Shown: one piece after another, positions 1 to 12,187 of the stretch
Numbering within the stretch: the first letter of the stretch is position 1
Layout: the number at the start of each line of letters is the position of its first letter
Source: Muriiphilus sp048268845
GTDB lineage: Bacteria > Pseudomonadota > Alphaproteobacteria > Rhodobacterales > Rhodobacteraceae
Assembly (NCBI GenBank): GCA_048268845.1
Contig: JBLWUQ010000004.1
Coordinates: 242,948 to 306,947 of the forward strand
Direction: 5' to 3'
DNA: 64,000 nucleotides
The notes under the pieces: model-generated
What the model was told of the DNA's origin: nothing
Databases searched by the model: none
Seen by the model: only the letters and a program-made list of their open reading frames with translations
Program-made: the position numbers and the translations under genes

Positions 1-960
1 GAGCACCCGCGCCATCGAGGCTCCCTCGCGCGGCGTCGTGTCGGGGGCGACGACACGCACCTGCCCCGGCACGCCCATCAGCACCGCCTCGGACAACAGG
101 CCATAGATCCCGTCATTGAGAAACAGCGCTCCGCACTCGCGCACCGCCTTGACCCTGGTGGCAAGGCTGAAGGCATCCGCCACCATCGCGCGGCCCGGCT
201 CGCAGACGAGAGCCGGCGCGTCGGGGCCGAACGCGGCGTGGGTTGCGGCGTGGATCGCGGCGAACACCGCCTCGAGCGGCGGCACGTCCGGGGAGCGCGC
301 GGCCGGAAAGCCGCCGCCGACATTGAGCCGCGCGAGCTTGACGCCGGTCGCCTCGGAGATGTCGGCGCAGGTCTCGATATAGCGCGCCCAGGCTGCCGGG
401 TCGGCGCATTGCGTGCCGGGGTGGAAGGTCATCGCGGGCGTGAACCCGGCCTTGACCACCGCCGTCAACAGCCGCGCCGCGCCCTCGGGCCCTTCGCCGA
501 ATTTCGAGCCGAAATCATAGGCCGCACCGGGCACCGGCAGCGCCAGACGCACCGCCACCTCGACCCCCTGTGGCACCTGTTCGATCAGCTTGGCCAGTTC
601 CGACAATCCGTCCACCGACCACGAGGCGACGCCAGCCGCCACACCAGCGGCGATCTCGGCGCGCGAGCGCACCGGGTTGTTGTAATGCAGCGCCGCCTCC
701 GGCGCGATGGAACGCACCAGCGCGATTTCGGCGGGCGACGCCACGTCGAACGCGGTGACGCCGCTGGCCACGAGGTTCTCGATCACCGCACGCTCGGGGT
801 TGGCCTTGACCGCATAGGTCACCAGCCCGTCGAACCCGTCGATGAAACGCCTTGCCGTGCGAGCCAGACGCTCGGGCGCGAAATAGAGCACCGGCGCGTC
901 GGGGCGGGTCTGTTTCAGATGGACGATCTCGCTCGGCCAGACCTGGGGATATTGGCTCAT
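1..960 (-). CDS. PLP-dependent ornithine/diaminopimelate-type decarboxylase (partial, C-terminus off the window)
   Basis: Fold type III PLP decarboxylase, most like eukaryotic-type ornithine decarboxylase, which makes putrescine from ornithine. 320 codons are visible from the ATG at 960. The schiff-base lysine lies in TYAVKANPE near residue 50, followed by an FHPGTQC segment, the phosphate-binding NVGGGFP and CEPGRAMV motifs, and FLNDGIYG. The window ends before the C-terminal CDSxD motif that supplies the partner-subunit cysteine, so specificity (ornithine, lysine or both) cannot be decided. It is divergent from an Lrp/AsnC regulator across 123 bp, and this pairing suggests local control by amino acids. 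Family assignment is firm; exact substrate is inferred. Confidence 0.85.
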   Translation of the reverse strand, partial: MSQYPQVWPSEIVHLKQTRPDAPVLYFAPERLARTARRFIDGFDGLVTYAVKANPERAVIENLVASGVTAFDVASPAEIALVRSIAPEAALHYNNPVRSRAEIAAGVAAGVASWSVDGLSELAKLIEQVPQGVEVAVRLALPVPGAAYDFGSKFGEGPEGAARLLTAVVKAGFTPAMTFHPGTQCADPAAWARYIETCADISEATGVKLARLNVGGGFPAARSPDVPPLEAVFAAIHAATHAAFGPDAPALVCEPGRAMVADAFSLATRVKAVRECGALFLNDGIYGLLSEAVLMGVPGQVRVVAPDTTPREGASMARVL

Positions 961-1083
961 CTGCTCACCTGTTCGTTTCGTTTGCCTCGTTTGGCTGAAG
1001 GTCGGCCATCATGCCGCCGAATCATAGCGTCAGACCGACGTATCTGGCAGAGTTGCTTGGCATATCGACAAGGATACCGACGA

Positions 1084-1518
1084 ATGGACGAAACCGACCG
1101 CCTGCTCCTCAATCTTCTGGCCGACAATGCCCGCGCCCCGGTGGCGACGCTGGCGCGCAAGCTGGGGCTGGCGCGCTCGACCGTGCAGGCGCGCATCGAC
1201 CGGCTGGAAAGCCGTGGAGTGATCGCGGGCTACGCGCTCCGGCTGGGCGATGCGGCAAAATCCGAGGTGATCCGCGCGACGGTGCTCCTGACGCTGGAGC
1301 CGCGCGCCACGGCGGCGGTGCTGGCCCGCCTCAAGGCGCTGCCCGCGGTCGAGCGGGTCCACACCGCTTCGGGCCGGTTCGACATGGTGCTGAGCGTCGC
1401 GGCAGGTTCGACCACGGCGCTGGACGACACGCTCGACCGGATCGGCGAGATCGACGGAGTGCGCGGTTCGGAGAGCCTGATCCACCTGTCGACCCGGATC
1501 GACCGGCGCGGGGTCTAG
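1084..1518 (+). CDS. Lrp/AsnC family transcriptional regulator
   Basis: 144-residue one-domain-pair regulator. Residues 1-60 form the AsnC winged HTH (DETDRLLLNLL, LGLARSTVQARIDRL), and residues 65-140 the RAM ligand-binding and oligomerisation domain. Length is normal for the family (about 140-160). The ATG at 1084 starts exactly at the conserved D-x-x-D-R-x-L-L element. The gene is divergent from the decarboxylase, so it probably senses an amino acid and controls that gene; this is inference from position. Its stop codon overlaps the stop of the convergent MFS gene in the sequence CTAG. Confidence 0.9.
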   Translation: MDETDRLLLNLLADNARAPVATLARKLGLARSTVQARIDRLESRGVIAGYALRLGDAAKSEVIRATVLLTLEPRATAAVLARLKALPAVERVHTASGRFDMVLSVAAGSTTALDDTLDRIGEIDGVRGSESLIHLSTRIDRRGV

Positions 1519-2735
1519 GAGCCGGGCCGCAACCGTCGATCCCGACGCATCACCAGCAGGATCGCGATGATGCACGGGACCGTCGAGGCTTCCATCAACC
1601 ACAGCAGCGGCCCCGGGCCGCTGTCGGGGCCAAGGACCACGCCGGCAAAGCCCGACATCACCGCGCCGCCGCCCATCATCATCGCCCCGCCCAACCCGGC
1701 GGCGCTGCCGGCAAGGCCGGGACGGACCGAGACCAGACCGGCGTTGGCGTTGGGCATGACCATGCCGTTGCCCATGCCGAGCGGCAGCATCAGCCCGAAA
1801 AACACCAGCGGGCCGCCGAACCCGCCGACGTGCAGCAAGATATTGACCATGAGTCCGCTGGCAGAAATGCAGCTTCCGACCAGGATCATCATGTTGATCC
1901 CGTGCCGCACCGAAAGGCGCGCCGCGGTCCAGTTGCCGATCAGGTAACCCCATCCCGTCGCGCCGAAGAGAATCCCGAGCTCAGCCGAGGTGAGGTCGAA
2001 AATCTCCTGCCCGACATAGGGCGCGCCCCCGAGATAGCAGAAGAACGCTCCCGACGAGAACATCGCGGCCGAGGCATAGCCCCAGAACCGGGGCGAGGTC
2101 AGGAGTTCCGGGTATTCGCGGATCTGGTCGATCAGCTTGCCTTCGCGACGGGTCGCGGTTTCGCCGAGGTCACGCCAGACGACCCAGTAAACGAACACGC
2201 CGAGCAGCACGAGCAACCAGAAATTCGCCTTCCAGCCGAAGATGGCATCCAGAACGCCGCCAAGCGCCGGGGCGAACATCGGGACCAGCGCCATGCCCAT
2301 GGTGACATAGGCCATCATCGAGGCCGCCTTTTCGGTCGACACCATGTCGCGCACCACCGCGCGCGACAGCACCATGGCGGCGCCGACCACCGCTTGCAGC
2401 ATCCGGAAGGTAAGGAACACGCCGACATTGGGCGCAAGCAGGCAGCCGAACGTCGCCACGATGAAGATCACGAGGCAGGTGAGCAGAACCGGGCGGCGGC
2501 CATAGCGGTCCGAGATCGGACCGATCACCACCTGCAATGCCGCGTTCATCCCGATATAGAGCGTCACGGCCAATTGCATCAGATGGTAGTCGGTTTCGAA
2601 ATACTCCGACATCCCCGGCAGCGACGGCAGGAACACGTTCAACGACAGCGTGCTCAGCCCCGCGAGCAATACCAATGTAACAAGATGCGGCGGCGTCGAT
2701 CTGTCGAGAAACCGGATGATCGGCGTCTGGGACAT
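1515..2735 (-). CDS. MFS transporter, Bcr/CflA drug-resistance type
   Basis: 406-residue inner-membrane antiporter with about 12 hydrophobic segments. The first helix carries NVFLPSLPGM, like the polyspecific Bcr/CflA exporters, and MFS motif A is GPISDRYGRRPVL at residues 72-84. These proteins export bicyclomycin, chloramphenicol and similar compounds, or dipeptides, using proton motive force. The real substrate is unknown. It is convergent with the AsnC gene (4-nt overlap) and divergent from pccB, with 200 bp between. Confidence 0.88.
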   Translation of the reverse strand: MSQTPIIRFLDRSTPPHLVTLVLLAGLSTLSLNVFLPSLPGMSEYFETDYHLMQLAVTLYIGMNAALQVVIGPISDRYGRRPVLLTCLVIFIVATFGCLLAPNVGVFLTFRMLQAVVGAAMVLSRAVVRDMVSTEKAASMMAYVTMGMALVPMFAPALGGVLDAIFGWKANFWLLVLLGVFVYWVVWRDLGETATRREGKLIDQIREYPELLTSPRFWGYASAAMFSSGAFFCYLGGAPYVGQEIFDLTSAELGILFGATGWGYLIGNWTAARLSVRHGINMMILVGSCISASGLMVNILLHVGGFGGPLVFFGLMLPLGMGNGMVMPNANAGLVSVRPGLAGSAAGLGGAMMMGGGAVMSGFAGVVLGPDSGPGPLLWLMEASTVPCIIAILLVMRRDRRLRPGS

Positions 2736-2817
2736 GCCATCCGGTTATGGGCAGACCGGAGCTTTGTCGATATGGCCCGTGCGGATTTCGGGTCGGGACC
2801 GAAAAGACGTTGCGTTC

Positions 2818-2865
2818 TTTGCAGTTTCGCAATTCGCAACTCCGGCATTGCGGTATGTTTGCAAA
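2818..2865 (+). promoter_or_regulatory. Candidate PccR boxes upstream of pccB
   Basis: A perfect TTTGCAAA lies at 2858-2865, 70 nt before the pccB start. Upstream of it are degenerate relatives: TTTGCAGT at 2818-2825 and a direct TTCGCAA-TTCGCAA repeat at 2826-2839. The same octamer is duplicated in front of the pccR-like gene at 12188. From memory, PccR of Rhodobacter sphaeroides binds TTTGCAAA pairs upstream of pccB; the spacing here differs from the four bases I recall. Confidence 0.5.
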
Positions 2866-2935
2866 TACGCCGGAAAGTGCTTTTGAGTTTGGCCCCGGAC
2901 CGCTAGGTTGCGCCGAACTCATGGAGGGCCGCCAG

Positions 2936-4468
2936 ATGAAAGATATCCTGCAACAACTGGAAGCGCGCCGCGAAATCGCCCGGCAGGGTGGCGGCGAGAC
3001 GCGCATCGCCAGTCAGCACGCCAAGGGCAAGCTGACGGCACGCGAACGGGTCGAGCTTTTGCTGGACGAAAACTCGTTCGAAGAATTCGACATGTTCAAG
3101 ACCCATCGCTGCACCGATTTCGGCATGCAGGACCAGCAGATCGCCGGCGACGGCGTGATCACCGGCTGGGGCACGATCAACGGGCGCCTGGTCTATGTCT
3201 TCTCGCAGGATTTCACCGTGTTCGGCGGCTCGCTGTCGGAAACCAACGCCGAGAAGATCTGCAAGATCATGGACATGGCGATGCAGAACGGCGCCCCGGT
3301 GATCGGGCTGAACGATTCGGGCGGCGCGCGCATCCAGGAGGGCGTGGCGTCGCTCGCGGGCTATGCCGACGTGTTCCAGCGCAACATCATGGCTTCGGGC
3401 GTGGTGCCGCAGATCTCGGTCATCATGGGGCCCTGCGCCGGGGGCGCGGTCTATTCGCCGGCGATGACCGACTTCATCTTCATGGTGCGCGATTCGTCCT
3501 ACATGTTCGTGACCGGCCCCGACGTGGTGAAGACCGTGACCAACGAGGTGGTGACGGCCGAGGAGCTTGGCGGCGCCTCGACCCACACCCGCAAGAGCTC
3601 GGTCGCGGACGGCGCCTTCGAGAACGACGTCGAGGCGATGGTCGAGGTTCGGCGGCTGGTCGATTACCTGCCGCTCAACAATCGCTCAAAGGTGCCGGTG
3701 CGCCCGTTCTTCGACGACCCGGCGCGGCTGGACCGCTCGCTCGACACGCTGATCCCCGACAACCCCAACACCCCCTACGACATGAAGGAGCTGATCCTGA
3801 AGGTCGCGGACGAGGCCGATTTCTACGAGATCCAGGCGGAGTTCGCCAAGAACATCATCACCGGCTTCATCCGGCTCGAAGGCCGCACCGTCGGCGTGGT
3901 GGCGAACCAGCCGATGGTGCTGGCGGGCTGTCTCGATATCGACTCGAGCCGCAAGGCGGCCCGCTTCGTGCGCTTCTGCGATGCCTTCGAAATCCCGATC
4001 CTGACCTTCGTCGACGTGCCGGGCTTCCTGCCGGGCACCAGCCAGGAATTCGGCGGCGTCATCAAGCATGGCGCGAAGCTGCTCTTTGCCTATGGCGAGG
4101 CGACGGTGCCGAAAGTCACGGTCATCACCCGCAAGGCCTATGGCGGCGCCTATGACGTCATGGCCTCCAAACACCTGCGCGGCGACTTCAACTATGCCTG
4201 GCCCACCGCCGAGATCGCGGTGATGGGGGCCAAGGGCGCGGTCGAGATCCTCTATCGCTCGGAACTGGGCGATGCCGAAAAGATCGCCCAGCGCACCAAG
4301 GATTACGAGGAGCGTTTCGCCAACCCCTTCGTGGCCGCCGAAAAGGGCTTCATCGACGAAGTGATCATGCCACATTCCACCCGCAAGCGGGTCTGCCGGG
4401 CGTTCGCGTCGCTGCGCAACAAGAAGCTCGAAAACCCGTGGAAGAAGCACGACAACATCCCGCTCTAG
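2936..4468 (+). CDS. pccB: Propionyl-CoA carboxylase beta (carboxyltransferase) subunit
   Basis: 510 residues, the usual length for PccB. It transfers CO2 from carboxybiotin to propionyl-CoA, giving (S)-methylmalonyl-CoA. N-terminal and C-terminal crotonase-like halves are visible, with oxyanion-hole glycine motifs NDSGGARIQEG (near 126), GPCAGGAVYSPA (near 165), DVPGFLPGTSQE and RKAYGGAYDVM (near 399). The ATG at 2936 is chosen because GGAGGG lies 7 nt upstream and MKDILQQLE matches the family start; an in-frame ATG at 2921 is less likely. It partners PccA at 5669, and TTTGCAAA boxes sit upstream. Confidence 0.97.
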   Translation: MKDILQQLEARREIARQGGGETRIASQHAKGKLTARERVELLLDENSFEEFDMFKTHRCTDFGMQDQQIAGDGVITGWGTINGRLVYVFSQDFTVFGGSLSETNAEKICKIMDMAMQNGAPVIGLNDSGGARIQEGVASLAGYADVFQRNIMASGVVPQISVIMGPCAGGAVYSPAMTDFIFMVRDSSYMFVTGPDVVKTVTNEVVTAEELGGASTHTRKSSVADGAFENDVEAMVEVRRLVDYLPLNNRSKVPVRPFFDDPARLDRSLDTLIPDNPNTPYDMKELILKVADEADFYEIQAEFAKNIITGFIRLEGRTVGVVANQPMVLAGCLDIDSSRKAARFVRFCDAFEIPILTFVDVPGFLPGTSQEFGGVIKHGAKLLFAYGEATVPKVTVITRKAYGGAYDVMASKHLRGDFNYAWPTAEIAVMGAKGAVEILYRSELGDAEKIAQRTKDYEERFANPFVAAEKGFIDEVIMPHSTRKRVCRAFASLRNKKLENPWKKHDNIPL

Positions 4469-4494
4469 GCCGGGCGGAACGGAGGCGACCCCGG

Positions 4495-4956
4495 ATGCAC
4501 AGCGCAGGCACGGACCTTGCACAGACCCAACCAAGGGCCGGCCGTGGGCTGGCCGCGGCGCTGATGTTTCTGGCGCTGACCTGCGGTCCGTCACTGGCCA
4601 CGCCGGCGCTGGCCGAGGGGGACATCGCGCTGCCGTCCGGGCGCAGCGTCACCTTTCACGACGTGATCTGGGGCGAGCCGGGGCCGGAGGGGCTGACGGT
4701 GCGGTTCCGGTTTCTCGAACCCGGCCTTGCCGAGGTGATCGCCGCAACCCCCTACGACGAGCTGGAAGCCGACATGCGCGCGCTCTGCGAAGGCTACGCC
4801 ATCAGGCGCATCGCCAATATCGGGCCGCAGCCGGCGCAGATCATCGTGTCGATCTCGGACCGCCCCGTGACCTTCGGCGAGGCCGACCCCGAGGCCGCGC
4901 AGATCTTCGAAGCCTATCGCCGCGACGGCGAAACATGCATCTGGGAGCCGTTCTGA
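4495..4956 (+). CDS. Secreted/periplasmic hypothetical protein between pccB and pccA (DUF6497-like)
   Basis: 153 residues with a clear GGAGG ribosome site. Residues 18-40 form a hydrophobic segment ending in ATPALAEG, so a signal peptide cleaved near ALA-EG is likely. The mature part is about 115 residues with two cysteines. I recall proteins of this kind at this position in Rhodobacteraceae under a DUF6497 label, but I cannot confirm it. No catalytic motif is recognised. Co-transcription with pccB and the next gene is expected (26 nt after pccB; TGATG overlap with the next gene). Confidence 0.8.
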   Translation: MHSAGTDLAQTQPRAGRGLAAALMFLALTCGPSLATPALAEGDIALPSGRSVTFHDVIWGEPGPEGLTVRFRFLEPGLAEVIAATPYDELEADMRALCEGYAIRRIANIGPQPAQIIVSISDRPVTFGEADPEAAQIFEAYRRDGETCIWEPF

Positions 4957-5369
4957 TGCCCCTGCCCGACATGACCAAGCACCGCCGATTTCCCGGCCGC
5001 CTGCCCGGCACCGACTTCCAGTTCACGATCCGGCGCGCCAACAAGAAGGGTGCGACCCCGATCATCCGGCGCGAACGCCACGCCGACCGCAGGCCCGCCG
5101 ACCGCCGCGCCGATATCGGCTTTCTGGCTGCCCTCTGGGCGCATTTCGGCGAGGAGCCGTTCGAGCGGGGCAATCTCGACGCCGGCCGGCTGTCGTGGCT
5201 GTTTGGCCGCGAGGTGGTGCCCGCCGAAGACCCGTTCGACCCGGCAAGCTATCAGGCGCTCCTGAAGATCAATGTCCGACTTGCGCAGGCAACGCTTCCG
5301 GATGCCTTCGCCGAGGATGCCGCGCCGGACGAAAGCCCCGACGATTGGGACGATTGGGACGACGAATGA
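4956..5369 (+). CDS. Hypothetical protein with acidic WDDWDDE tail
   Basis: 137 residues, starting in a TGATG overlap with the preceding gene, so translation is probably coupled. The N-terminal third is very basic (FTIRRANKKG, RRERHADRRPADRR). The C-terminus is strongly acidic and ends in DDWDDWDDE. No signal peptide, membrane segment or known domain is recognised. It lies in the pccB operon upstream of a terminator, so a role linked to propionyl-CoA carboxylase assembly or stability is possible but unproven. Confidence 0.75.
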   Translation: MPLPDMTKHRRFPGRLPGTDFQFTIRRANKKGATPIIRRERHADRRPADRRADIGFLAALWAHFGEEPFERGNLDAGRLSWLFGREVVPAEDPFDPASYQALLKINVRLAQATLPDAFAEDAAPDESPDDWDDWDDE

Positions 5370-5668
5370 GCATCTTCTTGCCAGCCCGCGCCAAAACCCG
5401 GCAATCCGCCGCGCATTTGCGCCGCCCCGCGTCATGGCCCTGTCACGCTGCGAAAACCGGTGGCATGGTCCGGGGCAAGGCAGAGGCTTTATCCCGGTTT
5501 TCTGCCTGGTTTAGTCAAACCGTTACCCTTCCCCTTCTACCCGGTCTGGTTCCCTACGAGCCAGACCGGGCTTTTTCGTTTGCGCCGCTCTCCGCCCGGA
5601 TCGAGCGCGCGCCCCTTCCCCATTTCCGCGGCCCGGCCGCCCACCGACCTGACTGAGAGGGACAGGAC
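5370..5668. other. 299-bp intergenic region before pccA
   Basis: No gene is seen. It holds an AAAACCGG (5453-5460) / CCGGTTTT (5494-5501) inverted pair, a strong terminator at 5540-5577, and then about 90 bp of presumed pccA leader with a purine-rich ribosome site (GAGAGGGA) just before the start. The terminator implies that pccA has its own promoter after 5577 or is expressed by read-through. Confidence 0.6.
5540..5577 (+). terminator. Rho-independent terminator
   Basis: Perfect 10-bp stem CCCGGTCTGG (5540-5549) / CCAGACCGGG (5561-5570) with an 11-nt loop, followed directly by CTTTTTC. It would end the pccB operon or a short RNA from the preceding 150 bp. Confidence 0.85.
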
Positions 5669-7669
<2,001 letters not shown>

Positions 7670-7672
7670 GGC

Positions 7673-8461
7673 ATGGCCGACCTCGTTCGCGACCAATGGC
7701 TCTTGCTGCTCATCATCGCCGGGGTCGTCCTGACGGTGGCGATGGTCGTGACCGAGGATGCGCCGGTGGCGCGCCGGGTGTTTTCCCGCTTCGTCTTCAA
7801 CATTGCCCTGCCGCTCCTGATCATCGTCGGCGTGCCGCTGGTGGCGCTCTGGCTCAATACCGACCTTCCCGAGGGGATCTGGCAGGCGATCATCGCCGGC
7901 GTGGTGATCGCGGGTGGCTGGCTGACCACCGCGATCTTCGCCGAGCTTGGCAAGGCGAAAGGCAAGGCCGAACGGCTGCGCGACTATCACAAGGCGATCT
8001 ATGCCGAGATCGGCAATGCACTGTTCGCGCTCTGGGACGAGGGCAATTCCGAGCGTTACGTCACCGAGATCATCGCGCGGATGAAAGCCGATGACAGCTT
8101 CGTGCCCTTCATCCCGCGCGAGCATCACGACCACATCTACGACGCGATCATCGACGAGATCGAGGTCCTGCCGCGCCAGACCATCGACGCTATCGTCGCC
8201 TATTACAGCCTCGCCAAGGCCATCGCGGCACTGGCCGAGGACATGCGCGGCGACGCGTTTCGCAGGCTGCCGCAGGCGCGGCGCGTCACGGTCTATGAGG
8301 ATTACTGGTCTATGCGCAAACAGGCGTTCGATTTCGGCCAGCACGCGCTGGCCTTGATCCTTGCCTATTCAGATGGCGGGGCGAGTGCCGCGCAGGCGAT
8401 CTCCGACGCGGTCAATAACCCGGACGCGGCCCGGTCCGCCCGGTCGGAGGGATCGGCGTGA
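7673..8461 (+). CDS. Conserved membrane protein downstream of pccA, unknown function
   Basis: 262 residues, 3 nt after the pccA stop, so in the same transcript. Three hydrophobic segments lie near residues 9-26, 35-62 and 65-90. A long soluble, mostly helical and acidic cytoplasmic part follows, with REHHDHIYDAIIDEIEVLP and YEDYWSMRKQAFDFGQHA. No enzyme motif is recognised. It could be a membrane anchor or sensor expressed with propionyl-CoA metabolism; that is only inference from position. Confidence 0.75.
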   Translation: MADLVRDQWLLLLIIAGVVLTVAMVVTEDAPVARRVFSRFVFNIALPLLIIVGVPLVALWLNTDLPEGIWQAIIAGVVIAGGWLTTAIFAELGKAKGKAERLRDYHKAIYAEIGNALFALWDEGNSERYVTEIIARMKADDSFVPFIPREHHDHIYDAIIDEIEVLPRQTIDAIVAYYSLAKAIAALAEDMRGDAFRRLPQARRVTVYEDYWSMRKQAFDFGQHALALILAYSDGGASAAQAISDAVNNPDAARSARSEGSA

Positions 8462-8507
8462 ACGGAATGTTGGGATCTTTTTTCATATCCTGCCCTCCTC
8501 TGGTTTC

Positions 8508-8528
8508 GTGCCACAGCCCTTGTGGCAC
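8508..8528. terminator. Hairpin between convergent genes
   Basis: GTGCCACA (8508-8515) and TGTGGCAC (8521-8528) form a perfect 8-bp stem with a 5-nt loop between the membrane-protein gene and the convergent DUF4174 gene. There is no T-tract on either side, so intrinsic termination is doubtful. Confidence 0.4.
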
Positions 8529-8570
8529 CCATGCCTCGAATATAGGTGAACGCAGCGTCACCCGCAAGTT

Positions 8571-9026
8571 TCACTTCCCCCGCAGGTCCCGAAGCTCCTG
8601 CTGGCGCAGCGGCATCTTGTCGATCGAGCGGGTAATCTCGCGCATGTCCCATGGCAGCGGCTTGCGCAGGTATCGACTGCCGTCCTTGCCGATCAGCACC
8701 AGATCGAACCCGCGCGGGCGCAGCGCCATGCGGATCGGCGATTTCGCGGCCGGGTCGGTGTCTGTGATCACAACCACGTCACGTTCGATCAGATCTTGGG
8801 GACGCTCGGCAAGATACTCCATCTGCGTGATGAAATTGGGATCGTTCGGACTGTCCGCGAAAACGACAAGCACCCGCGCGACCCACATGAAATCGGCCAA
8901 TAGCTGTTCGCCGGCTTCCGTGATCACAAAATCGGCCTCAGGCGAGACATCCGGAGTGTCGGCAGCGACAACCGGTGCGGCGACCGCGAACAGGGTAGCT
9001 GCGACCAAAGCGGTTAATCTAGTCAT
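8571..9026 (-). CDS. DUF4174 periplasmic protein
   Basis: 151 residues. Signal peptide MTRLTALVAATLFAVAAPVVAA with likely cleavage after VVAA. The body has FMWVARVLVVFADSPNDP, then ERDVVVITDTDP and GFDLVLIGKDGS, the pattern I associate with DUF4174, a thioredoxin-fold-like domain without active-site cysteines. The ATG at 9026 is preceded by AGGAGA at good spacing; a longer in-frame start is not needed. It is divergent from mcm. Function unknown. Confidence 0.8.
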   Translation of the reverse strand: MTRLTALVAATLFAVAAPVVAADTPDVSPEADFVITEAGEQLLADFMWVARVLVVFADSPNDPNFITQMEYLAERPQDLIERDVVVITDTDPAAKSPIRMALRPRGFDLVLIGKDGSRYLRKPLPWDMREITRSIDKMPLRQQELRDLRGK

Positions 9027-9105
9027 ACGTTCTCCTTCGCCTTCAATATAGGTGACTGGACGACCGAGACAAAGGGCCAAGAACGGCCATTGAGAGGAGA
9101 CGACG

Positions 9106-11235
<2,130 letters not shown>

Positions 11236-11237
11236 GG

Positions 11238-11285
11238 ATCGCCCCGGCGCGCGCCGGGGCGGGTCGCCCGCGCGCGCGGGCGATC
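11238..11285 (+). repeat. Nested GC-rich palindromes after mcm
   Basis: Two adjacent perfect palindromes, a 20-bp one at 11241-11260 (GCCCCGGCGC and its complement) and a 16-bp one at 11266-11281 (GCCCGCGC and its complement). They are enclosed by GATCGCCC (11238-11245) and GGGCGATC (11278-11285), so the outer arms can also pair. There is no T-tract. They lie 3-50 nt after the mcm stop and may stabilise the transcript end. Confidence 0.6.
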
Positions 11286-11436
11286 AAGCACCTGGGCGCA
11301 GGCAAAAAGGCAGACCATGGGGCACGGCAATACGCCCGAAGATGGTGCGAAAGAAGTCGACCCCCTGTGGCCAATAGCCAGCCCTCGCCACCGGTTGGAT
11401 CTCGTCCTGATGCAGAAGTTGCTGTAGAACCACGCC

Positions 11437-12120
11437 ATGTCGATCTGGACCCGCATCACCGACGCCCTGGCGGCGCTCAGCGCTGGCGAAAGCCTGGGCG
11501 AAGTTTTTTCGCGTCTGACCACGCCGCCCGAACGCTCGGCCGCCTTCACCATCGCGGTGATCGCGCTGGGCGCGAAGATGGCCAAGGCCGATGGCCATGT
11601 CACCCGCGACGAGGTTTCGGCCTTCCGCGAGGTCTTCACCATCCCCGAAACCGACGAACGCCACGCCGCAACGGTCTACAACCGCGCGCGTCAGGACGTG
11701 GCCGGGTTCGAGCAATACGCCGAAAAGATCGTTCGGCTGTTCGGCTACGGGCATCCGGCGCTTTGCGACCTGATGGAGGGCTTGTTCTTCATCGCCATCG
11801 CCGACGGCGAATACCATCCGGCCGAGGATGATTTCCTGTCGCGGGTCGCGGCGATCTTCGGCATCGACGCGCGCCGGTTCAAGGCGTTGCGCACCCGTTT
11901 CGTGCCCGACGCCGAGCCTGACCCCTACGCGGTCCTGGGGGTTTCGCCCGATGCGCCGATGGACGAGATCCGCGCCGCCTGGCGGGCCGAGGTGCGCGCC
12001 AGCCACCCCGACCAGCTGATCGCGCGCGGCGTGCCGGAGGAGGCCGTGAGCCTCGCCGAAAAACACCTGATCGCGGTCAACCGGGCCTGGGAGGAAATCC
12101 GCGAGGACCGCGCCGCCTGA
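11437..12120 (+). CDS. TerB-like plus J-domain protein (DjlA-like, soluble)
   Basis: 227 residues. Residues 35-150 look like a TerB/tellurite-resistance helical domain with two acidic metal-site-like repeats (AKADGHVTRDE and AIADGEYHPAEDD). Residues 162-227 form a DnaJ domain (DPYAVLGVSPDAP) with the HPD tripeptide at 190-192 that stimulates Hsp70 ATPase. Classical DjlA has an N-terminal membrane anchor, which is absent here, so this is a cytosolic DnaK co-chaperone candidate. No strong ribosome site is seen. It lies upstream of pccR on the same strand. Confidence 0.85.
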   Translation: MSIWTRITDALAALSAGESLGEVFSRLTTPPERSAAFTIAVIALGAKMAKADGHVTRDEVSAFREVFTIPETDERHAATVYNRARQDVAGFEQYAEKIVRLFGYGHPALCDLMEGLFFIAIADGEYHPAEDDFLSRVAAIFGIDARRFKALRTRFVPDAEPDPYAVLGVSPDAPMDEIRAAWRAEVRASHPDQLIARGVPEEAVSLAEKHLIAVNRAWEEIREDRAA

Positions 12121-12145
12121 GCGCGTCACGGGCTGGACGAGGTCG

Positions 12146-12175
12146 TTTGCAAAATGTAACAATCTCCTTTGCAAA
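12146..12175 (+). promoter_or_regulatory. Paired TTTGCAAA operator in front of pccR
   Basis: Two perfect TTTGCAAA octamers at 12146-12153 and 12168-12175. Their starts are 22 nt apart, about two helical turns. The second ends 12 nt before the pccR ATG. Each octamer is self-complementary. The pattern suggests autoregulation by the downstream ScfR-type regulator, consistent with what I recall of PccR binding sites. Confidence 0.65.
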
Positions 12176-12187
12176 CAGGGGCGGTGA

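Noticed and set aside
1011..2906. Long open frame of 631 codons on the plus strand
   Set aside because: It runs antisense to the MFS exporter and out of frame with the AsnC gene; composition is His/Arg/Asp-rich low-complexity typical of high-GC shadow frames.
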